From the NCBI GenBank assembly GCA_023442635.1, contig JAEZYR010000027.1:1-5905 (forward strand): 5,905 nucleotides of DNA, written 5' to 3'. This document shows, in pieces, positions 1-5,905 of this stretch. Numbering within the stretch: the first letter of the stretch is position 1; every line of letters begins with the position of its first letter. The stretch is from Bacillota bacterium (GTDB lineage Bacteria > Bacillota > Clostridia > Saccharofermentanales > Fastidiosipilaceae). Under the pieces are notes generated by a model. The model did not search any database and was not told where the DNA came from. It saw only the letters and a program-made list of their open reading frames with translations. The position numbers and the translations under genes are program-made.

Positions 1-915
1 ATGAGCGCTGCTGTTTATGCCAGCCGTGCGGCCCATCGGGGTCTCATGCTCGAGCAGATGGCACCAGGAGGCAAACTGATGTTGACGAGCGAGGTCGAAA
101 ATTATCCTGGTTTCCGACAAATTACAGGTGCTGAATTAGCTGATGACATGTTCAAACATGCTCAGGCCTTTGGTGCAAGCTACGAAAGTGCTCAAATCGA
201 GCGAATTCTTTGTCACGGCGAAGATGATCAGCGTTATTTCGAGGTACAAGCTCGCAAAAAGTCCTGGACAGCTCGAGCTGTGATCATCGCCAGTGGCACC
301 AAAGAAAAGAAGCTAGGCATACCAGGTGAAGAAGAATATTACGGTATGGGTGTCTCCTACTGTGCTGTCTGCGATGGTGCTTTTTTCCGGGACAAAGAAC
401 TGATTGTCATTGGGGGTGGCTCGACGGCTTTTGAGGACGCTCTTTACTTGACGAAGTTTGCTTCCAAAGTCACCATTGCCATGCGCCGCGACGTCTCTCG
501 CGCTGAGCAGCTGCTCCAGAAGCGTGTAGCTGCTGAGCCCAAAATCGAGCGTCAGCATTGGTGGGTTCCCCAAGAAATCCTAGCCGAGCAAGCCGTAGTC
601 AAGGGCGTCCGCTTCCAGCATGCCCAAACGGGGGAGATCTTCACGGTGCCTTGCGCCGCTGTCTTCCCACTAGTGGGTGTACTGCCCAACAATCATTTTG
701 TCGATCCCGCCCTGCTGAACGAGTCTGGCTATATCGTGACGGACGATAGAATGCGTACGGCTATTCCTGGTCTTTTCGCAGCTGGCGATATCCGCCACAA
801 GCAGCTACGCCAAATCGTGACCGCCAGCAGCGATGGGGCTATCGCGGCCGAAGAAGCTGGTCACTACCTAGACAGCTTGGCTGGCCGAGAAGTCGTCCGC
901 CGTGGCGAGGAGTGA
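1..915 (+). CDS. trxB: Thioredoxin reductase (TrxB-type flavoprotein), 5' end cut by the window edge
   Basis: This cytoplasmic FAD enzyme family passes electrons from NADPH through a redox-active cysteine pair to thioredoxin. The first ATG in the window is almost certainly an internal Met: the reading begins MSAAVYASRA, which in the family follows the GxGxxG FAD-binding loop, so roughly 10-20 N-terminal residues lie outside. Visible landmarks, numbered from the window start, are the SEVENYPGF motif near residues 30-38, the redox motif CAVCDGA with C121 and C124, a second nucleotide-binding loop GGGSTA at 138-143, the NADPH-phosphate motif at 161-167 (MRRDVSR), and the C-terminal FAD motif AAGDIRHKQLRQ ending at Q271. 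The 304 residues plus the missing start match the usual 305-320. The family motif HRRxxxR has Met161 in place of His. The frame is intact to the TGA at 913-915. The enzyme family is well supported; cofactor preference is not proven. Confidence 0.94.
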   Translation: MSAAVYASRAAHRGLMLEQMAPGGKLMLTSEVENYPGFRQITGAELADDMFKHAQAFGASYESAQIERILCHGEDDQRYFEVQARKKSWTARAVIIASGTKEKKLGIPGEEEYYGMGVSYCAVCDGAFFRDKELIVIGGGSTAFEDALYLTKFASKVTIAMRRDVSRAEQLLQKRVAAEPKIERQHWWVPQEILAEQAVVKGVRFQHAQTGEIFTVPCAAVFPLVGVLPNNHFVDPALLNESGYIVTDDRMRTAIPGLFAAGDIRHKQLRQIVTASSDGAIAAEEAGHYLDSLAGREVVRRGEE

Positions 916-972
916 GCTCTGAGCTAACCTTCATAGCAGGCAAGACCTGGCGATCAGCAACGATCTATCTAT

Positions 973-1012
973 GATAAAAGAGCCTCGGTTCTAGAACCGA
1001 GGCTCTTTTATC
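973..1012. terminator. Bidirectional intrinsic terminator in a perfect 40-bp palindrome
   Basis: The two 20-nt halves are exact reverse complements, with AGAGCCTCGGTT in one half, AACCGAGGCTCT in the other, and CTAG at the centre. The RNA would fold into an 18-bp stem with a 4-nt loop. The outer end of the stem is AAAA on the left and TTTT on the right, so a transcript from either strand has a U-run at the 3' side of the hairpin. It lies 57 nt after the trxB stop and 137 nt after the solute-binding protein stop, so it can end both convergent units. The rest of the 916-1149 gap shows no gene or strong structure. Confidence 0.93.
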
Positions 1013-1149
1013 TGTCGCATAACCAAGTCTTACCAAGCAAAGCAGCAGCTCATCCTCCAGGACTCGCTGCCGCTTTGACTGCTGAGAACACAAGCTTCAG
1101 GCAAGCTAGGCTTCCCAAACTTTCCAGGCTCTCACCTATACATCAGGCC

Positions 1150-2763
1150 TTATTTGCTCGAGTTCTTCAGGTAAGCATCCATCGCTTCTTTTTGGACCTT
1201 GTAGAGTTCATTCGCTTGCTTGTTGACCTCATCTAGGCCAGCATCCTTTAGGCGGGCTATGAACTGATCCCACTCATCGATGGATTTCGTCCCTGCTATC
1301 ACACCCCAGAAGAATTCACTCTTAGCATCTTCAATATCACTGCCCTTTTTGATCCAGCTGGTGAAGAGGCTCGGATCGCGCCAGTTGACAAGCTTGTCTG
1401 CAAAGATGCGGCTATCTGCTGCCGAACGCTCAAAGAGCGCCTGCGTATCCGGTGTATTGGCAAGATTGGCCTCGTCCTTACGGTTGAAGAGGTTATCAAA
1501 GAGCATCAGACCGATGCCTTTTTCTTTGTTTGCCTCGCTCTGAGGTGCCACAATGGCCTGGTAAGCTCCATTGGCGTCAATGGTATATTCTTGTCCTTCA
1601 CGGCCAAAGCGACGCAAGATGTAATTGTCCTTGCTTGCCATGTCATCCCAGATCGCAAATACGCGCTCGGGGTCTTTGCACTTGTTGGTGATACCGAAGT
1701 AGCACCAGGCGGCTGCGTCTGCAGGTTCTTCTTGAGGCGTGTTGTTAGCACCCGTCACCATCTTAATGGGAACCCACTTAGCTTCTGGGTGGTTCGCCTT
1801 ATTCGCGACCATCGCTTGGGCAATGGGGTTGTTCCAATCGCACCAGCTATAGGTAAAGCCGAAATTAGACTTGGCCATCTCTTCGTCGCGGTTGGTATCC
1901 TGGGTAATGTTAGGTGTAATCCAGCCCTTCTGGTAAGCCTCAGCAACCTGTTGCAACCAAACCTTGCTGCCCTCACCTGCAGGAGCATAACCCACTGTGC
2001 CATCTGTCATTTTGATGAAGCCCTGGTAATTGGTATCCTCAGCACCCTGGATAAAGGGCCAGAAGGAGCGGAAGTCCATGCCGTCACCACCCAAACCATA
2101 GGTGTCCTGTTTGCCGTTGCCATCAGGATCTTGCGTGGTAAAGGCCTCCATGACCTTGAGCAGCTCGTCAACCGTCTTCGGTTGCTCTAGCCCCAAATTG
2201 TCTAGCCAGTCCTGACGAATCCAGCTCACCTCACAACTTGGCTCAGCTACGTCACCAGGAATGCGGTACATGTGCTCACCATCATTACTCAGGGAGTAGA
2301 ACAGGGTGCGCGGATCCATCTTATTGTAGTAGTCGCGCATGTTGGTATAACGATCAAAGTAGGGTTTTACATCGACCAACAAGCCAGCCTTGACCCAGCG
2401 CGTAAACTCTGTGTCCATGCTCCACCACCAGATGACATCAGGGCGCTGGCTATCATCCGCCATCATCAAGGTGATTTTTGAGCTCGCATCACTCCAGCCT
2501 GGGAGCACGGCCAGTTTGAATTTGACGTTATAGCGCTCCTCTAGTTCCTTCTGGACGCGTGAATCTAGCTGGGTATAGCCTGTCAAGACTGTAACCGTAA
2601 TCTCCATCGGTTCTTCTTGCTTGGTGACGTCCATCTTCTCTGCACGCATGGGCGTCTTGGCTGTGGTACCACCGCCCTTTTTCTTGCCACAAGCTGGCAA
2701 CAAAAGGCAGCCTGACGCCAGAAGCAAGGCTATGGCGGCTGTTCCGAAACGTTTCATTCTCAT
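1150..2763 (-). CDS. Extracellular solute-binding lipoprotein of a carbohydrate ABC importer (YtcQ/LplA-like)
   Basis: This is the substrate-capturing lipoprotein of a CUT1-type sugar importer, anchored on the outer face of the membrane. The open frame extends to 2820, but the start is placed at 2763 because AAGGAGG lies 6 nt before that ATG; this gives 537 residues. Residues 1-24 form a lipoprotein signal peptide: basic MRMKR, a hydrophobic core, then lipobox LPAC with C25 as the likely lipidated cysteine. A second cysteine, C19 (ASGC), is a weaker alternative. A charged linker GKKKGGG follows. The mature part looks like a family 1 solute-binding protein: an early VLTGYTQLDSRVQKELEERY segment, WIRQDWLDNLG at about 181-191, and DPDGNGKQDTYGL at 212-224, a motif recurrent in LplA/YtcQ-like proteins. 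It is last in the operon, 65 nt after the LplC-type permease. The substrate is unknown; family membership suggests an oligosaccharide or polysaccharide fragment. Confidence 0.92.
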   Translation of the reverse strand: MRMKRFGTAAIALLLASGCLLLPACGKKKGGGTTAKTPMRAEKMDVTKQEEPMEITVTVLTGYTQLDSRVQKELEERYNVKFKLAVLPGWSDASSKITLMMADDSQRPDVIWWWSMDTEFTRWVKAGLLVDVKPYFDRYTNMRDYYNKMDPRTLFYSLSNDGEHMYRIPGDVAEPSCEVSWIRQDWLDNLGLEQPKTVDELLKVMEAFTTQDPDGNGKQDTYGLGGDGMDFRSFWPFIQGAEDTNYQGFIKMTDGTVGYAPAGEGSKVWLQQVAEAYQKGWITPNITQDTNRDEEMAKSNFGFTYSWCDWNNPIAQAMVANKANHPEAKWVPIKMVTGANNTPQEEPADAAAWCYFGITNKCKDPERVFAIWDDMASKDNYILRRFGREGQEYTIDANGAYQAIVAPQSEANKEKGIGLMLFDNLFNRKDEANLANTPDTQALFERSAADSRIFADKLVNWRDPSLFTSWIKKGSDIEDAKSEFFWGVIAGTKSIDEWDQFIARLKDAGLDEVNKQANELYKVQKEAMDAYLKNSSK

Positions 2764-2769
2764 CTGTTT

Positions 2770-2776
2770 CCTCCTT
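2770..2776 (-). promoter_or_regulatory. Shine-Dalgarno site of the solute-binding protein gene
   Basis: AAGGAGG on the minus strand is followed by 6 nt (AAACAG) and ATG at 2763-2761. It fixes the start at the residue just before the lipoprotein signal peptide and rules out the longer frame, whose extra 19 residues would place a charged stretch ahead of the signal sequence. Confidence 0.92.
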
Positions 2777-2828
2777 AAAGTGAATCTCGCAACATAACGT
2801 TGTGACTTTTTCTGTAACACGTGGTGGT

Positions 2829-3710
2829 TTAGCCTTTGACCGAACCTAACATAACCCCCTTAACAAAATATTTTTGGACGAATGGATAGACCAGCAAAAT
2901 CGGTACCGTCGCGATAACGATCGAGGCACTTTTGATGGTTTGAGCCGTGACATTGCTCGTCGATACAGTCTGAACGCCAGCAGCTGACATCGCTTCGGTT
3001 GTATTGGTGAGCATGTAGCGCAACACAGCCTGTAAGCTCCAGCGATCGGGTCGGGTGAGAATGTAAATGACGGTTGAAAAATAGTCGTTCCAATAGCCAA
3101 CTGCAATAAAAAGGGCAATCGTAGCCAAAGAGGCCTTGGAGAGCGGAAGCACAATCCTGAAGAAGATGGTCAGATCATTGGCGCCATCAATGCGTGCGGA
3201 CTCTTCCAGACTGCTGGGTATGGCCAAGAAGAAGTTGCGCATGATGATGAGGTTGTAGGCATTGATGAGGTTCGGCAAGATGAGTGCCCAACGCGAGTCG
3301 ATGAGGTTGAGTGACTTAATCAGCAAGTAATTCGGGATCATACCGCCACTGAAAAGCATCGTAAACAAAATCATGTAGAGCAAAAATTTGCCACCGTGAA
3401 GGCGCGATTTGCTTAAGGCAAAGGCTGCCATTGCCGTCAGTAGCGTACCCAGTACCGTGCTGGTGACCGTCACAAATACAGAGGTGAAAAAGCCTGTAAA
3501 AATCTGAGGGTTTTTGAAGACCGAACGATACGTATCGAGGTTAAAGCCCTTGGGCCAAAGGAAGATGCCTCCGCTCTGGGTGGAAATATGATCCGAAAAA
3601 CTCATCATAATCACATGCCAGAAGGGAAAGACCATCAAAATGGTTAGCAGCGTGAAGAAGAGGTAGTTAAAGACCTGGAAAACGCGAACGCCTACACTTT
3701 TTTGAATCAT
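2829..3710 (-). CDS. Carbohydrate ABC transporter permease, LplC/YtcP type
   Basis: This is one of the two membrane subunits forming the translocation path of the importer. At 293 residues it has the usual family length. The first helix lies near residues 13-37, with the typical N-terminal pattern LLTILMVFPFWHVIMMSFSD; further hydrophobic segments lie near 74-98, 108-133, 140-160, 191-215 and 258-280. The EAA loop that docks the ATPase is clear: EESARIDGA at 169-177 with D175 and G176, then IVLPL ending at 190. The open frame reaches back to a GTG at 3728, but AAGGAGG 6 nt before the ATG at 3710 sets the start. The upstream permease gene stops 11 nt before it, and its stop codon overlaps this gene's ribosome site, suggesting translational coupling. 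No ATP-binding subunit is encoded beside it. Confidence 0.94.
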   Translation of the reverse strand: MIQKSVGVRVFQVFNYLFFTLLTILMVFPFWHVIMMSFSDHISTQSGGIFLWPKGFNLDTYRSVFKNPQIFTGFFTSVFVTVTSTVLGTLLTAMAAFALSKSRLHGGKFLLYMILFTMLFSGGMIPNYLLIKSLNLIDSRWALILPNLINAYNLIIMRNFFLAIPSSLEESARIDGANDLTIFFRIVLPLSKASLATIALFIAVGYWNDYFSTVIYILTRPDRWSLQAVLRYMLTNTTEAMSAAGVQTVSTSNVTAQTIKSASIVIATVPILLVYPFVQKYFVKGVMLGSVKG

Positions 3711-3716
3711 GCCTGA

Positions 3717-3723
3717 CCTCCTT
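3717..3723 (-). promoter_or_regulatory. Shine-Dalgarno site of the LplC-type permease, overlapping the upstream stop codon
   Basis: The minus strand reads TGG TAA GGAGG: the last two bases of the LplB-type gene's TAA stop (3724-3722) are the first two bases of AAGGAGG. Six nucleotides then separate the site from ATG at 3710-3708. Ribosomes ending the first permease therefore release directly over the loading site of the second, consistent with balanced production of the two partner subunits. Confidence 0.9.
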
Positions 3724-4705
3724 ACCACAAACCGCGCTTGACGGTTCTTTTTGAGAGCTCGTTAAAGCCCAAAATCAGGCCAAGGCCCACGAGTGATTTG
3801 AACAAGCCAGCTGCTGTACTGAAGGAGTAGTCAGCATTGGTAATACCAATACGGTAGACATACGTGTCGATAATATCAGCCACGCTATAGACCAAAGAGT
3901 TGTACAGCATGAAGATTTGGTCAAAGCCAGCATTCAGGATATTGCCCAACCCTAATGTAAAGACCACAAACATCGTCGGAACAATGGAGGGCAATGTAAT
4001 CGATATAGCCTGGCGGAAGCGGCCAGCCCCATCGATCGCAGCCGCCTCATACAGAGTGCCGTCGATGCTAGAAATGGCCGCGAGATAAAGAATGGTGCCC
4101 CAGCCCATACCCTTGTACACGTCGGAGGTGATCAGCATGGGCACGAAGCTACCTGGGTCGGTCAAAATTTGGACGGAGCGCCCCGTCAGGCGATTGATGG
4201 CCTGTGTAATAGCGCCACTGGTTGGATCTAACAGATTCATTAAGATACCAGCCATAACAACCCACGAAACGAAATAAGGGAGATAGAGGGTTGTCTGGGA
4301 AATGCGCTTAAAGGTCATCGAACGAATTTCGTTAAGCAAGAGGCTCAGAATGACAGGCGCTGGGAAGCCAATCAATATTTTGAGGCCTGAAATTTTGAGC
4401 GTATTGAGGAGCGCTCGGGTAAATTGCTCTTTGGTGAAGAGTTCTTCAAATTGTCCAAAGGCCACCCATTCACTCGAGGCTGGATCGTAGGGATTGTAAT
4501 CTTGGAAGGCAAACTTCAGCCCATACATGGGGATGTAGCGAAAAATGATGAAGTAGACGACGGGCAGGATGAGGAACAAGTATAGATAGCGATCTCGATA
4601 CAAGTCCTGCTTCAAACGCCGTAAATTCATTCTGGATGATTTCGGAGCACGCGCAGCAACTTGCTCACTAGAGCACCTCTCTACCCTCTTTTCTTTTTTA
4701 GGCAT
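3722..4705 (-). CDS. Carbohydrate ABC transporter permease, LplB/YteP type
   Basis: This is the partner membrane subunit of the importer and the first gene of the operon. The chosen start at 4705 follows AGGAGG with a 6-nt gap and gives 327 residues; the frame stays open to a GTG at 4744, but that has no better support. After a basic cytoplasmic N-terminus (1-38) comes the typical LplB opening LYLFLILPVVYFIIFRYIPM with MYGLKFAFQDYNP at about 60-72. Hydrophobic helices follow near 104-124, 139-159, 200-213, 239-259 and 298-314. The EAA loop reads EAAAIDGAGRF from E220, with D225 and G226, then ITLPS ending near 240; this is the contact for the ATPase. The C-terminal part ADYSFSTAAGLFKSLVGLGL and LSKR also fits the family. 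LplB-type and LplC-type permeases form a heterodimer. Confidence 0.94.
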   Translation of the reverse strand: MPKKEKRVERCSSEQVAARAPKSSRMNLRRLKQDLYRDRYLYLFLILPVVYFIIFRYIPMYGLKFAFQDYNPYDPASSEWVAFGQFEELFTKEQFTRALLNTLKISGLKILIGFPAPVILSLLLNEIRSMTFKRISQTTLYLPYFVSWVVMAGILMNLLDPTSGAITQAINRLTGRSVQILTDPGSFVPMLITSDVYKGMGWGTILYLAAISSIDGTLYEAAAIDGAGRFRQAISITLPSIVPTMFVVFTLGLGNILNAGFDQIFMLYNSLVYSVADIIDTYVYRIGITNADYSFSTAAGLFKSLVGLGLILGFNELSKRTVKRGLW

Positions 4706-4711
4706 GTGGCA

Positions 4712-4717
4712 CCTCCT
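4712..4717 (-). promoter_or_regulatory. Shine-Dalgarno site of the LplB-type permease
   Basis: AGGAGG on the minus strand stands 6 nt before ATG at 4705-4703. It places the start 13 codons inside the longest open frame. All three operon genes share the same AGGAGG core and the same 6-nt gap. Confidence 0.9.
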
Positions 4718-4744
4718 GTATTCCCGAATACTAGCAGGATTCAC

Positions 4745-4773
4745 ATCTAAGAACGCAATAATCTAAGTTTCAA
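4745..4773 (-). promoter_or_regulatory. Candidate promoter of the ABC importer operon
   Basis: On the minus strand TTGAAA (4773-4768) and TTAGAT (4750-4745) are separated by 17 nt, giving a plausible sigma-A-type promoter with a good -35 and a weak -10 (3 of 6 matches). Transcription would begin near 4738, leaving a leader of about 30 nt before the first start codon. An alternative is a TATAAC -10 at 4816-4811, which touches the 25-bp palindrome but lacks a convincing -35. A weak core promoter would fit an operon that needs an activator. Confidence 0.35.
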
Positions 4774-4814
4774 TCTGTATTATGTCTATAAAACCTGTCT
4801 GTTTTAAGGCGTTA

Positions 4815-4839
4815 TAATTAAATTAACTTAATTTAATTA
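4815..4839. repeat. Perfect 25-bp AT-rich palindrome, possible operator of the importer operon
   Basis: Two 12-bp arms, TAATTAAATTAA and TTAATTTAATTA, flank a single central base (C on the plus strand, G on the minus). All 24 arm bases are A or T and the match is exact. It lies 110 nt upstream of the LplB-type start and about 42 nt upstream of the candidate -35, and one end overlaps the alternative TATAAC -10. It lacks a GC-rich stem and U-run, so it is unlikely to be a terminator. Its size and symmetry fit a dimeric regulator binding site, but no regulator gene is in the window. Confidence 0.5.
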
Positions 4840-4937
4840 GATTGATCTTCCCATTCTTGAGACTTGAATGTCCCCGTTCATCCTTAAATCGGATATAGGT
4901 ACATCAAGTTCTGTGGGGCGGCTTCACTTGAGCAGAC

Positions 4938-4968
4938 AAAAGAAAACCAGCCCTTTGGGACTGGCTTT
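4938..4968 (-). terminator. Intrinsic terminator of the zinc-ribbon protein gene
   Basis: On the minus strand AAAGCCAG, a one-base bulge and CCC pair with GGGCTGGTTT across an AAA loop. A G-U pair makes the stem continuous only in the minus-strand RNA. The transcript then runs into TTTTCTTTT (4946-4938). It begins about 31 nt after the TGA at 5000-5002 and insulates the importer operon from upstream transcription. Confidence 0.88.
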
Positions 4969-4999
4969 CTTTCGGTTTTGCTTCAATTCTCTAGAGCGG

Positions 5000-5833
5000 T
5001 CAGGGTTTAGTAGATGGCGCAAGCGAACTTGAGCTATTTGAAGATTTAGCCTCCTGAGAACTTGGGGTCGACTCTCCTGCGGAGGCCTGTTTCGACGGTT
5101 CAGAAAGCGCCACAGGATTCGCGAGAAAGCGCACGCCGCGATCGTTCACCGTATAAATGCCGTTTTCGCCAGCCAAATCAAGTCTCAGGCCTTTTTGCTG
5201 TTCGATTTCCTGGCCGTAGACATCTGCGCGTTCCTGGCGGAAGCGTTCAAACAAGGCATTCGCTTCTTGTTCCTTGACCTCTCTGGGCAGGGTCAAGAGC
5301 AGCCATTTATTCTGCATGGAGCTAAAGTGATAGGCCTTTTCTTCGATAGGCTGTTGGACAATCTGCTGAATGCGTGCATTGAGCTTTGCCCTCTGCTGCT
5401 CACGCCTTAACGTAAGGGGAAGGAAGATGGCCGTCATAATAGCAACAACACCCACAATGGCGCCCAAGATCATCAGACCGTGTTGTTTGCTGACCCGTGG
5501 CCGGACAATCTCTTTCTTGCTTAGCTTGACCTTCTCCGCCGCTGTCAGCTGTCCTGGCTGCTTCGGTTTGGCTTTCTTGGGAGAGGGTTTACTCGTCATC
5601 TGCCCGCCAAACTCAACCACACGGGTCTGACCAAAGGCTGCAGCCTGGTCTTCGGCACTCGGCTCTTCCTGAGCTTCGTTGGCAAAGACGTGACCACTGG
5701 CATCTTCGGCCAAATCAATGCCCTTCTGGCTCGAAAACTTGTGCCAGCAGAACATGCAGACCGCTTCTGGTTTTCGATCATCAACATCAATCAAAGAGCC
5801 ACAATTGGGGCAACGCGCTTCGCGAATAGACAT
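5000..5833 (-). CDS. Unrecognised single-pass membrane protein with N-terminal zinc ribbon
   Basis: I do not recognise a specific family for this 277-residue protein. The N-terminus holds two CxxC knuckles, CPNC (C8, C11) and CMFC (C26, C29), a zinc ribbon. Residues 34-117 are polar and end in a strongly basic stretch (PKKAKPKQ to VRPRVSKQ). One membrane helix spans about 119-141 (GLMILGAIVGVVAIMTAIFLPL), followed by a charged, possibly coiled segment RREQQRAKLNARIQQIVQQ. A folded-looking region at 166-240 includes NKWLLLTLPREVKEQEANALFERF and ENGIYTVNDRGVRFLANP. The tail from 243 on is rich in Ser and Pro. The basic residues before the helix predict the zinc ribbon inside the cell and the C-terminal part outside. 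The layout resembles TcaA/YvbJ-like Gram-positive proteins, but only in architecture. The ATG at 5833 is the only usual start in frame after an upstream stop; a GGAG lies 11 nt before it, a rather long gap. Own promoter and terminator suggest a single-gene unit. Confidence 0.85.
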   Translation of the reverse strand: MSIREARCPNCGSLIDVDDRKPEAVCMFCWHKFSSQKGIDLAEDASGHVFANEAQEEPSAEDQAAAFGQTRVVEFGGQMTSKPSPKKAKPKQPGQLTAAEKVKLSKKEIVRPRVSKQHGLMILGAIVGVVAIMTAIFLPLTLRREQQRAKLNARIQQIVQQPIEEKAYHFSSMQNKWLLLTLPREVKEQEANALFERFRQERADVYGQEIEQQKGLRLDLAGENGIYTVNDRGVRFLANPVALSEPSKQASAGESTPSSQEAKSSNSSSSLAPSTKP

Positions 5834-5868
5834 CTTGCGTTCATCTCCATTTTTACAGTCGGATAAGC

Positions 5869-5897
5869 ATTATAATAAAGCCTAGATTAAGCTGCAA
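5869..5897 (-). promoter_or_regulatory. Sigma-A-type promoter of the zinc-ribbon protein gene
   Basis: The minus strand carries a perfect TATAAT (5874-5869) preceded, 17 nt away, by TTGCAG (5897-5892), which matches the first three bases of the -35 consensus. Transcription would start near 5862, giving a leader of about 30 nt before the ATG at 5833. Confidence 0.7.
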
Positions 5898-5905
5898 TTC
5901 AAGGC

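Noticed and set aside
1..3. The ATG at the first base as the true start of thioredoxin reductase
   Set aside because: The family's FAD-binding GxGxxG loop must precede the MSAAVYASRA segment, so this Met is internal and the gene begins outside the window.
1086..1110. AGCTT/AAGCT inverted repeat as a second terminator after the binding-protein gene
   Set aside because: It offers only a 5-bp stem and no T-run on either strand, and the strong palindrome at 973-1012 already explains termination.
1591..2190. A 199-codon open frame on the plus strand opposite the solute-binding protein gene
   Set aside because: It lies wholly inside a well-supported gene on the other strand, has no convincing ribosome site, and its protein shows no recognisable motif. 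It is best explained as a shadow of the real frame.
2788..2804. A small inverted repeat in the gap between the LplC-type permease and the binding-protein gene, possibly an attenuator
   Set aside because: In minus-strand RNA only four contiguous pairs (CAAC with GTTG) form around a 5-nt loop, with an A-C mismatch next to them and no U-run. It is too weak to call.
4865..4880. Imperfect dyad TGAATG...CGTTCA as a possible CcpA (cre) or LacI-type operator
   Set aside because: It lacks the central CG and the spacing of a cre site, has a mismatch in the arms, and lies about 130 nt upstream of the candidate transcription start.
4841..4885. A short minus-strand frame of 14 codons (beginning MNGDIQ) as a leader peptide of the importer operon
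   Set aside because: No properly spaced ribosome site precedes its ATG, it has no unusual codon run, and it would lie upstream of the candidate promoter.

Overview
The window suggests a Bacillota (Firmicutes)-type bacterium of moderate GC content, probably Clostridia- or Paenibacillus-like. The evidence is a transport operon of the LplB/YtcP/YtcQ kind that is abundant in that phylum, three strong AGGAGG ribosome binding sites each exactly 6 nt from the start codon, compact intrinsic terminators, and a small zinc-ribbon membrane protein of a style common in Gram-positives. No 16S rRNA or other marker gene is present, so anything finer than phylum would be a guess.

Layout. (1) Positions 1-915, plus strand: a thioredoxin reductase (trxB) cut at its 5' end by the window edge. 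(2) Positions 916-1149: the gap between convergent genes, holding a perfect 40-bp palindrome that should terminate transcription from both sides. (3) Positions 1150-4705, minus strand: a three-gene carbohydrate ABC importer operon read as LplB-type permease, LplC/YtcP-type permease, then lipoprotein solute-binding protein. There is no ATPase gene in it. All three genes start downstream of the longest possible open frame, and the Shine-Dalgarno sites decide the starts. (4) Positions 4706-4999: the operon's upstream region. It has a candidate promoter, a perfect 25-bp AT-rich palindrome that looks like an operator, and the terminator of the gene behind it. (5) Positions 5000-5833, minus strand: an unrecognised 277-residue protein with an N-terminal four-cysteine zinc ribbon, one membrane helix and an outer domain, preceded by a promoter with a perfect -10 box near the window edge.

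How they work together. The lipoprotein should capture an oligosaccharide or sugar derivative at the outer face of the membrane and pass it to the LplB/LplC permease pair. Energy would come from an ATPase encoded elsewhere, as is known for MsmX-type shared ATPases. No glycoside hydrolase, sensor kinase or regulator lies in the window, so the substrate cannot be named. The trxB gene and the zinc-ribbon gene are separate transcription units with no visible functional link to the importer.

This is mostly ordinary chromosomal content. I see no mobile element, CRISPR array, RNA gene or clearly new multi-gene system. The items most worth a second look are the 25-bp operator-like palindrome, the unrecognised zinc-ribbon membrane protein, and the changed NADPH-site residue in the thioredoxin reductase.
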